Shown piece after piece: positions 33,437 to 39,879 of a stretch of DNA of 39,879 nt. Positions within the stretch are counted from its first letter, which is position 1. Every line of letters begins with the position of its first letter. The DNA comes from Rhodothermia bacterium. Lineage in GTDB: Bacteria > Bacteroidota > Rhodothermia > Rhodothermales > JAAAOL01. The position numbers and the translations under genes were made by a program. The notes beneath the pieces are model-generated. The model did not search any database, was not told where the DNA came from, and saw nothing but the letters and a program-made list of their open reading frames with translations. Location: contig JAUIDY010000053.1 in assembly GCA_030428385.1 (NCBI GenBank), forward strand, positions 1-39,879, read 5' to 3'.

Positions 33437-35593
33437 CTACTCCAGCGGGATTGGGTCGCGGAAGCCCCGGCGGACAACCTGGATACGACCGGGCGTGCCA
33501 AGATGTTGGTCCGTCTCAAACGCGGGGGCAAGTGCTTCGTGGGTGAGGGTGGCACGGACGCGCCGTCCCATCGCGCTGGCGGGGTTAACCAGCGTCACGG
33601 AGCGGGGATGGATGGCGTGCAGCAGGTCGACGGTGTCATAATGCCGCAACACCCCCGGCACGACGCTTTCTGACAGGTTCTTGTGCAGCCCGGCCTCCAG
33701 CGCCATGCGGTAGGAGACCAGCGTGTTCTCTACCACCACCTTTGTGATGCGCGTATCGAGCGCGGCGGCGTGGAGCGCCACCAGTCCCAACCCACCACTG
33801 CCATACAGGGTGATGGCGGCGGGATCCACGTCATCACGGGCCGCCAGCATGTTCAGCAGGCGCAGGGTGTCGTCCACCCGCATGCCCACCAGCGTTTTGT
33901 CCACCACGATGGCCCGCAGCAGTTGTGGCATGTACGGCCCCAACGCCAGCTGATTCGGGTTGGGCGGCGGCTCGCCCAGCACCCCACGCGGCTGAAACGC
34001 CACGACGATGTTGCCCGCCTTCACGAGGCGGGTGAAGTCGGGACTGGCGGCGGTGCGGGCATTGTCGGTGGCATCCATCCATAGCACCAGCGGACGGCGA
34101 CCGGGCTCGCTGGGCAGGCCCACCACGGCTTCAATTTCGATTCCTGGCTCGCTTTCAAACACCCACGTCTCCAACCCATAGCCGTCTGCGGTTTCTTCTG
34201 CTACAACGGTGGCAGCAGGCACCTCCGCTTCGGTCGCGACGACGGCGGCCACGCGGCGCACCTCAGTTCGTATTTCGGGCTGGGCTTGCGCCAGCGCCTC
34301 GGCTGAAGCAAACGCCACCGCCTCGTGCATCACGGCGTCGGCATCCCGACGCACCATGTCCTCTATCGTAGCGCTGCCGATGGAGGTGGAAAGCTGTCCC
34401 GTTGGAGTAACGAGCAACACGTCGGAGTCGGCGGGCCGGCGCCAATCGAACGTGGGAACAGGCGTGCCCGGCGGTTGCAGGTGTGTGTACAGGAAGTCGA
34501 GCAGTTGCGGCGTCACGGGACCGAGGTTGCAATGACCACCTGCCCCGCCGATAAATTGAAGCTGGTCGGCGGCATCGAAGTGGGCGTAAAAATCATTCGC
34601 TTCCTCGTAGGTCCACTCAGCCCCGGCATACGGGAAAAAGTCCTGCTCAAAGGCGAGGATTGCGTACGGGCGGGGCGCGGCCTGCTCGATCCAGTCGGCA
34701 AAGTCGAGGCCCGACCCGATGAAGTTGGGCAGCGTCTGCTCGGCGTCCTGCGGGCCGTTGCCGGGCAGCAGTTCTTTAAACGAGGTAATAAATGACGCCA
34801 CCGCTGCCGCCCGGATGCGCGGGTCCATTGCCGCGAGGTACGCCGCTGCGGTGCCGCCGCCGGAGCAGCCAAACGTGCCGATGCGGTCGGCGGCAACGTC
34901 GGTGCGCTGGGTGAGGTAATCGACACCGCGCACGCCATCGGCAAACCAATAGCGGGCGATGTGCTGCCCGATCAGCAGCGCCGATTGGTTGGCGTGCTCA
35001 TGCTCGCCACTCGGCTCCACCTTCGAGGTGCCCAGTTCATCGTCGTAGTGCTGCATGCGCTCGCCCTGCCCCATCGGATCGATGGCGAGCACCACGAAGC
35101 CCGCCGCCGCGAAGTTGGCCGCCCAGCTATACTGGCTGGACTTGCCCGCCCCGTGCCCCGGCGCGATGACCAGCGCCGGAAACGGCCCCTCGCCCATAGG
35201 CACATACACGTTGGCTGTCACCCAGTAGCCCGGCACACTTTCGTACGCGATGTTTTCGATGTGGAAGCCATCGTCTTGCACCGTGTCAAATGCCTGCACC
35301 GCCACAGGACCACTCGTTTCGGGCATCCCGCCGACCAGCGCCAGGATCTGTTCCCGCACCTCGGCCTGCCGCGCTTCCGCTTCGGCGCGGCTGCTGATCG
35401 CCGCCACCGTCTCCGCACGCTGCGCGAGGTAGGCGTAGCCGATGGCGTTGAGGTAGGCGTGCTGTTCGGCCATCGCTGCCTCGGTCTGCGCCAACGCCTC
35501 GGCCTGAATGGCAGGATCTATGCGGAACTGGGCGAGGGCGGCATGGGACAGCGCCATCCATGCGAAGAGGAAGACACCAAGACAATACTTCAT
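33437..35593 (-). CDS. secreted protein with two alpha/beta-hydrolase domains
   Basis: The start at 35593 gives a Sec signal peptide (MKYCLGVFLFAWMALSHAAL, cleavage after ALA near residue 21) and 718 residues. The first hydrolase domain (about 100-370) resembles acetylxylan-esterase-like enzymes: APGHGAGKSS, AIDPMGQGERMQHYDDE and the nucleophile elbow GCSGG with Ser244. Asp318 (FEQDFF) and His354 (GGHC) are plausible acid and base. The second domain (about 470-718) repeats the fold in weaker form: LVLWMDATDNART, then YGSGG with Ser599. There the glycine two positions before the serine is Tyr, and I see no matching Asp, so it may be inactive. The substrate is likely an ester of a carbohydrate but is unproven. 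It follows the BNR protein by 161 bases. Confidence 0.78.
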   Translation of the reverse strand: MKYCLGVFLFAWMALSHAALAQFRIDPAIQAEALAQTEAAMAEQHAYLNAIGYAYLAQRAETVAAISSRAEAEARQAEVREQILALVGGMPETSGPVAVQAFDTVQDDGFHIENIAYESVPGYWVTANVYVPMGEGPFPALVIAPGHGAGKSSQYSWAANFAAAGFVVLAIDPMGQGERMQHYDDELGTSKVEPSGEHEHANQSALLIGQHIARYWFADGVRGVDYLTQRTDVAADRIGTFGCSGGGTAAAYLAAMDPRIRAAAVASFITSFKELLPGNGPQDAEQTLPNFIGSGLDFADWIEQAAPRPYAILAFEQDFFPYAGAEWTYEEANDFYAHFDAADQLQFIGGAGGHCNLGPVTPQLLDFLYTHLQPPGTPVPTFDWRRPADSDVLLVTPTGQLSTSIGSATIEDMVRRDADAVMHEAVAFASAEALAQAQPEIRTEVRRVAAVVATEAEVPAATVVAEETADGYGLETWVFESEPGIEIEAVVGLPSEPGRRPLVLWMDATDNARTAASPDFTRLVKAGNIVVAFQPRGVLGEPPPNPNQLALGPYMPQLLRAIVVDKTLVGMRVDDTLRLLNMLAARDDVDPAAITLYGSGGLGLVALHAAALDTRITKVVVENTLVSYRMALEAGLHKNLSESVVPGVLRHYDTVDLLHAIHPRSVTLVNPASAMGRRVRATLTHEALAPAFETDQHLGTPGRIQVVRRGFRDPIPLE

Positions 35594-35696
35594 GGGGGAC
35601 GGTAGGAAACAGTGGGTTATACAAAGCGCCTCCCGTTCCTGCTCACGCACAAAGGGGAGACGCATAGCCACCTCGAAAATAGCCGGATGCCGCTAC

Positions 35697-35716
35697 AGGA
35701 ACAAGTCCTTGTTCAT
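35697..35716. repeat. palindrome between the BNR gene and the hydrolase gene
   Basis: GAACAAG (35699-35705) and CTTGTTC (35708-35714) are perfect 7-bp arms with only 2 bases between them. No T-run follows. It might be an operator or a weak terminator of the BNR gene. Confidence 0.3.
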
Positions 35717-35754
35717 CAGATCAGCTTGGCTTCCCGGACTGGCATCCACCATCG

Positions 35755-38481
35755 CTACCGCTGCACGATCACCTGTTGCACCTGTGTCATGTTCTCAAAG
35801 GACATCCGCACGAAGTAGGTGCCGCTGGCAACCTCGCGTGCGTCCCACGGCATGTTGTGCTGCCCCCCCTGCTGCCAGCCATCAAACAGGGTAGCCAGCC
35901 GTTGCCCCCGCACGTTATACACATGGGCGGTAACGTGTCCGGCACGCGGCAACGCGTAAGGCACGGTGGTGGCGGTGTTGAACGGATTGGGATAGGCCGC
36001 CGCTAACGTAAACGTGTTCGCAGGCACCGTCGGCTCCGTGCGAGTTGGGACGGCATTGATGTAGGTGCTGTACATGCCGTTGCCGTGCGTCGCCACCGCC
36101 ACAAAACCGTCCGACTGGCGCACGTCGATCATGTCGACCACCACGTTGCCGATGGTGCTGGTGGCTTCCGGGACCCATCGGGTGTTCATCCCGTCCAGCC
36201 CGGCGGCAGAAAACAGGCCCACGCTCGTTCCAGCCAGGTAGACCGGCTGGTCGTCCACATACAGCACCGAGACCCAGCGCACCGAGGGGCCGCTGCCGGT
36301 GCCGTCGGTGTTTTCTTCCAGGTTGCCCGAAACGGGCGTCCAGCTTTGCCCCCCATCTTCGGTGGCGTAGATGCTGAGCACGCCGTAACTCGGAAACACA
36401 ACAATTACCTTGTTGGCATCGCGCGGGTCCACGGTGATGCAACCGATGAACGGCACATAGGGATAATACGGGAAGTTCTCCCCCGTGATGTCCACCGGCA
36501 CGGGCTGGCCTTGCTGGGGGTCGGCAAGGTAAAACAGCCGTTCATCTGCGTCTGGGCCCACATCTGCTGCGGCATAATACAACCGCCGCGGTTCGGCCTC
36601 CGACATGCTCAGCGCATGAATGTAATGCCCCGTGACGTGCTCGAAGGTGTCCCAGCCAATCTCCGTGGGGCCACCCGGGCTTTCACGCGGAATGGCGGAG
36701 AGATCGTTGTTGCGCCAGAGCGTCTGCTGCGACGGCAGATACACCACGTTCTCGTCGTGCGGATCGAGTTGAAAGAGGGTCAGCCACAGCCCGAGTCTGC
36801 CAGACGCAGGGGTGATCTCGGTCAGGACCTCACCGCTCACACCCGGCGAGGTATGCCGCAGAAACCGGAAAGTAGCCGCTGTGGCGTAGTAAAAGTCGTT
36901 GCCGCCATTGGCAATCGCTGTGGTACCGCCATCGCCGCCGAGCAGAATTCGCCAGGGCGCTTCAGGATCGGAAGAGGCGGTGTAGACCACGCCGTTGTCC
37001 TGCGTCCCGCCGAGGAGGACTTCGCTGCCGGGCGTGCCATGATCCACTGCCACGGTGTAAAACTGGGTGGTCAGGTATCCATTGTTTAGCGACTCCCAGT
37101 TGAGGTTCAGGTCGGTGGTGGCCGCCACGTTGTCATCGGTGCGGTACAGGCCGCCGTCGTTGCCCACAATCATCCGGCGCGGGTCCGAGGGGTAAAATGA
37201 AATGGCGAACTGGTCAGGATGAAAATTTGCACCCGTGCCGCTGATAACCTCGAACGACGCGCCGCCATCGGTGCTGCGAAACAGGTTGATGGCCCCCAGA
37301 AAGAGGGCGTTTTCGTCATCCGGCTTCACATGGACCATCAGCAACGTCCCGCCGAAGGTGGCCAACTGGGCGTTGAAGGGCAGGCCCGCGGTCAGGTCGG
37401 TCCAGCCCACCCCGGCTTCATATTTGCGCAGTTGCTGTTGCAGGTTGGCGACCTCGGTGTAGAAATACAGCACATTGTTATTCGACAGGGCGGCTCCCAT
37501 CACCGTCCGCACGGTGGCGGCGGGCCAGCCGGCGGGCGAAATGTTTTCCCAAGTCGCTCCTTCGTCGGTTGATCGATACACGCCATTGTCAGGCCCATCG
37601 CCGCCCACGGTGGCGTACCAGGTGCCGTCGCCGGTAATAGCAACTTCGGTGCTGGGATAGCGCTCCGATTCTGCGAAGGTCAAAGAGGGCGACCACGAGG
37701 CCCCGCCGTCGGTGCTTTGGTAGAGACCCGTATGCGTAGCCGCCAGTACGCCGTCTTCGCCGAACGTGACAATCTCCCAGATAAAATCAAAGGGATCCGT
37801 CTGATCGGGGCTGCCCGAGACCGTAGCAGGCAACTGGGCCCAGGTATCACCCCCATCTGTGGATTTAAAAATACCGTCGCCACGATAAAAGGCGTTGGTG
37901 CCCAACAGCCCCTGTGCACTATTCGATTCGCCGGAAAACCGGCCCGGGCTGCGGTCGCCGGTGCCGTAATACCAGATGTGCGTCCGGCCAGGTGCGGTGT
38001 TCTGGGCAAGCGCCGTCACGCTGTGCAGTTGGTTGGGCGACGTCGTTTTGCGCCACGATGCTCCGCCGTCGGTCGACTTAAACATGCCGCTCGACACGCC
38101 GCCTGCCAAGAGGACATCCTCGTTGGTGATGTCGATGGCCAGCGCCCGGGTGCGGCCTCCGATGTTGTGCGGCCCGCGTGCGGTCCAGTCTGCGGCGGCC
38201 GTAATGGACTGCCCTTGCGTTTGCTGCGTCAGTTGGTGGACGAAGGCCAACTCGTTGCGGGCGATGTCGTACGGAAGGTGCCCTGTTGCGGGGTCGTGAA
38301 GCCGCTGCCAGTCATATGCCCGCCGTGCCACTGGATTTTCTGCCGTTCCTTCGGCGGCGTCCGGCTCAAACATAAACCCTGATGTGGAAACAGAAACTTC
38401 CGGTTGTTTCAGGAAATGAACACCCAGGTAGCCAAGCACCAGCAGGCTTGCCAGCGCCATCGAGATTTTGAACAGCCGCAT
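35755..38481 (-). CDS. BNR/sortilin-like beta-propeller protein with T9SS sorting domain
   Basis: This 908-residue exported protein has an N-terminal hydrophobic segment (ISMALASLLVLGYLGVHFL) as Sec signal. The body carries six or more Asp-box/BNR motifs (FKSTDGGASW, FKSTDGGDTW, YQSTDGGASW, YRSTDEGATW, FRSTDGGASF, TEDGGQSW), the mark of sialidase- or sortilin-type propellers. Catalytic residues of a sialidase are not identifiable, so I do not call it an enzyme. The last 86 residues form a type IX secretion C-terminal domain: LAAAYPNPFNTATTVPYALP, then HVYNVRGQRLATL and SGTYFVRM. The protein is therefore expected on the cell surface or outside. GGAAGG lies just before the ATG as ribosome binding site. 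Confidence 0.88.
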   Translation of the reverse strand: MRLFKISMALASLLVLGYLGVHFLKQPEVSVSTSGFMFEPDAAEGTAENPVARRAYDWQRLHDPATGHLPYDIARNELAFVHQLTQQTQGQSITAAADWTARGPHNIGGRTRALAIDITNEDVLLAGGVSSGMFKSTDGGASWRKTTSPNQLHSVTALAQNTAPGRTHIWYYGTGDRSPGRFSGESNSAQGLLGTNAFYRGDGIFKSTDGGDTWAQLPATVSGSPDQTDPFDFIWEIVTFGEDGVLAATHTGLYQSTDGGASWSPSLTFAESERYPSTEVAITGDGTWYATVGGDGPDNGVYRSTDEGATWENISPAGWPAATVRTVMGAALSNNNVLYFYTEVANLQQQLRKYEAGVGWTDLTAGLPFNAQLATFGGTLLMVHVKPDDENALFLGAINLFRSTDGGASFEVISGTGANFHPDQFAISFYPSDPRRMIVGNDGGLYRTDDNVAATTDLNLNWESLNNGYLTTQFYTVAVDHGTPGSEVLLGGTQDNGVVYTASSDPEAPWRILLGGDGGTTAIANGGNDFYYATAATFRFLRHTSPGVSGEVLTEITPASGRLGLWLTLFQLDPHDENVVYLPSQQTLWRNNDLSAIPRESPGGPTEIGWDTFEHVTGHYIHALSMSEAEPRRLYYAAADVGPDADERLFYLADPQQGQPVPVDITGENFPYYPYVPFIGCITVDPRDANKVIVVFPSYGVLSIYATEDGGQSWTPVSGNLEENTDGTGSGPSVRWVSVLYVDDQPVYLAGTSVGLFSAAGLDGMNTRWVPEATSTIGNVVVDMIDVRQSDGFVAVATHGNGMYSTYINAVPTRTEPTVPANTFTLAAAYPNPFNTATTVPYALPRAGHVTAHVYNVRGQRLATLFDGWQQGGQHNMPWDAREVASGTYFVRMSFENMTQVQQVIVQR

Positions 38482-38510
38482 GCTTCCTTCCTTTTTTAGT
38501 GCCTGACGGA

Positions 38511-38528
38511 GATGCTGTATGCAGCATC
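38511..38528. repeat. palindrome upstream of the BNR gene
   Basis: GATGCTG (38511-38517) and CAGCATC (38522-38528) are perfect 7-bp arms around a 4-base loop, 30 bases before the BNR start codon. It could be a leader hairpin or an operator. Confidence 0.35.
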
Positions 38529-38640
38529 GTTAAGGATACATACGTAAGCAAGCCTCAAATTCGGAAATGCTGCGCAGCTACACGCTTGGCCGCATTGGTT
38601 AGGGCCTCATGGATGGCCATGGCTTTGATCCTCCCCCCGG

Positions 38641-38667
38641 CCCCCTCCTTACTTCGTAAAGAGGGGG
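38641..38667. repeat. GC-rich hairpin after the peptidase gene
   Basis: CCCCCTCCTTAC pairs with GTAAAGAGGGGG with one mismatch and a 3-base loop. It lies just past the stop at 38692, in the 210-base spacer. It resembles the C/G-rich arms of the element at 87-189 and may belong to a dispersed intergenic family. As a terminator it lacks a T-run. Confidence 0.4.
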
Positions 38668-38691
38668 AGAAACATAGGGAGTGCCCGTCGC

Positions 38692-39879
38692 CTAGCGGAC
38701 CAACACCATGCGTTGGACATGGGTGGTGGTGCCTGCGGTGAGTTGGTAAACATACACGCCCGAAGGCAACCCGCTCGCCTCAAACACCGCCTGATACTGG
38801 CCCGCCGCCTGCGGCGCATCCACCAACAACGCCACTTCCCGGCCCAGCAAATCATACACCGCGAGGCGCACCCGCACCGCCTGTGGCAATTCGTAGCCGA
38901 TCACCGTCTGCGGGTTAAACGGGTTCGGGTAGTTGCCGTGCAGCGCAACGGTAAGCGGCAACTCGGCGTCTTCCTCGGCGTCTTCCACCGACACACTGCT
39001 CGCGCCCGTCGTCAGCGCAAACGCCCAATCGCCCGACGTCGTCACCCCCGTCATCGTGACGGTGCTGTCAGCAGGATCCCACACCGTCGCTACCTGAGGC
39101 ATCCACGTACCCGTGTCGTCCGTGCGGAAAGCCAGACCCGGTAGCTCGGTCGTCGTCAGCGAGTCAAGCACGGCGTCCATCGTGAAGGCGATGTCGATCA
39201 CAAAACCCGGATCGCCCGTTTCGAGGACTTCGACGGTGCGGTGGCGGCGGCTCGACAGTTCGATCAGGTCGTCATCGTCGGGGACAATTCCGCCGCGTGG
39301 TGCCACTTCTTCCACGCGGATGGCGTCGATGGCCGAGGTGCCTGCTTGCTTGCCGCCGCTGCCTACCATCACCGTCACGCCTGCTTCCTCGAAAAAGAAT
39401 GCCGACTGCCCGTCGTTGGGCTGGACGCGGTTTTCCAGCAGCTGCGGATCCTGCTTCTCGATGATGCCAAAGCGGTCGATGCCGCCCATCTGGTTGCGGA
39501 ACTGGAGCAGGCGGGGGTTGACGCGGCGCAGCCAGGTGTGCGCTTCTTTCAGCGTCACGCCCGGCACCCCGTCGGTGTCGGCCCGCGGATCGTTGGCGCA
39601 GATCGCCAGCCCGCCCGTGTAGAAACTCAGCAGCGTGTTGTTGACCCGGATAGCCTGATAGGCGAGGTTGTCTGCCGAAGCCCCGGTGAGCAGCGTCAGG
39701 TTGGTCCGGCTATAATTGGGATCACTGCGGAAAGCGGGGAGGGCGGCGCCCGAGTTGCAGTTGTCGAGCACCACGGTGTTGTCGATGGCTCCGACGCTGT
39801 AGATGTCTTCGGCCAGCATGGGATAGGTCAGCCGGGTGTAGCGTGCCGGGTTGTTTTCGCTTTTGAGAAACAAGCCGCT
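38692..39879 (-). CDS. caspase-like (clan CD) peptidase with T9SS sorting domain, 5' end outside window
   Basis: Only the C-terminal 395 residues are visible; the frame stays open to the right edge, so the ATG at 39873 is internal. The first visible part fits a caspase-like or C13-like fold: a strand ending TVVLDNCNSG places a Cys (codon 39757-39759) like the catalytic Cys of DxCxSG motifs. LTLLTGASADNLAYQA and LLSFYTGGL follow, then ADTDGVPGVTLKEAHTWL, a pattern common in secreted caspase-like proteins. The catalytic His, usually in a GHG motif, would lie just off the edge. A beta-rich region follows, and the last 85 residues are a type IX secretion domain (GNYPNPFNPQTVIGYELP, then VYDLLGREVALL and LPSGVYVYQL). 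The gingipain family is the main alternative. Confidence 0.75.
   Translation of the reverse strand, partial: SGLFLKSENNPARYTRLTYPMLAEDIYSVGAIDNTVVLDNCNSGAALPAFRSDPNYSRTNLTLLTGASADNLAYQAIRVNNTLLSFYTGGLAICANDPRADTDGVPGVTLKEAHTWLRRVNPRLLQFRNQMGGIDRFGIIEKQDPQLLENRVQPNDGQSAFFFEEAGVTVMVGSGGKQAGTSAIDAIRVEEVAPRGGIVPDDDDLIELSSRRHRTVEVLETGDPGFVIDIAFTMDAVLDSLTTTELPGLAFRTDDTGTWMPQVATVWDPADSTVTMTGVTTSGDWAFALTTGASSVSVEDAEEDAELPLTVALHGNYPNPFNPQTVIGYELPQAVRVRLAVYDLLGREVALLVDAPQAAGQYQAVFEASGLPSGVYVYQLTAGTTTHVQRMVLVR

Noticed and set aside
38692-39873. Complete gene starting at the ATG at 39873
   Set aside because: The frame continues open to the window edge and the visible part starts in the middle of a peptidase fold without a signal peptide.

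Overview
The window looks like a chromosomal segment from a free-living bacterium of the Bacteroidota/Rhodothermota side of the FCB group. Reasons: one unbroken str-S10-spc-alpha gene cluster with no adk between secY and map; cysteine-free forms of S4, long S14 and L36; a PorW/SprE-like TPR lipoprotein; two proteins ending in type IX secretion (T9SS) sorting domains; short TAnnTTTG promoter-like boxes; and fairly GC-rich coding sequence. The placement is an inference from gene content. No rRNA marker is present.

Layout. (1) 1-1547: a palindromic intergenic element and a TolB-like beta-propeller lipoprotein. (2) 1548-22980: a minus-strand translation cluster, read from right to left: rpsL-rpsG-fusA-tuf, rpsJ-[lipoprotein]-rplC-rplD-rplW-rplB-rpsS-rplV-rpsC-rplP-rpmC-rpsQ, rplN-rplX-rplE-rpsN-rpsH-rplF-rplR-rpsE-rpmD-rplO-secY-map-rpmJ, rpsM-rpsK-rpsD-rpoA-rplQ. 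It closes with a strong intrinsic terminator. (3) 23028-29439: ftsH, a 1085-residue PorW/SprE-like lipoprotein with a C-terminal SPOR-like domain, and a DUF1569 protein, all on the minus strand. (4) 29655-31289: cca, the only gene supported on the plus strand. (5) 31300-39879: minus-strand accessory genes. These are a Tat-exported Gfo/Idh/MocA oxidoreductase, a YbjQ-family protein, an SRPBCC protein, a double alpha/beta hydrolase, a BNR-propeller protein with a T9SS tail, and the C-terminal part of a caspase-like peptidase with a T9SS tail.

How they work together. The large cluster makes most small- and large-subunit ribosomal proteins, EF-G, EF-Tu, RNA polymerase alpha, the SecY channel and methionine aminopeptidase. 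It carries several anomalies: a secreted lipoprotein gene between rpsJ and rplC, no infA in its usual place between map and rpmJ, an RGG-rich tail on S3, a repeated acidic tail on L17, and strong hairpins in several spacers. The flank is oriented to the cell envelope: FtsH protease, a probable T9SS accessory lipoprotein and two probable T9SS cargo proteins.

I see no CRISPR array, insertion sequence, prophage, tRNA or rRNA gene. The best candidates for something unusual are the lipoprotein embedded in the S10 operon, the infA gap, and the T9SS-linked caspase-like peptidase cut by the right edge.
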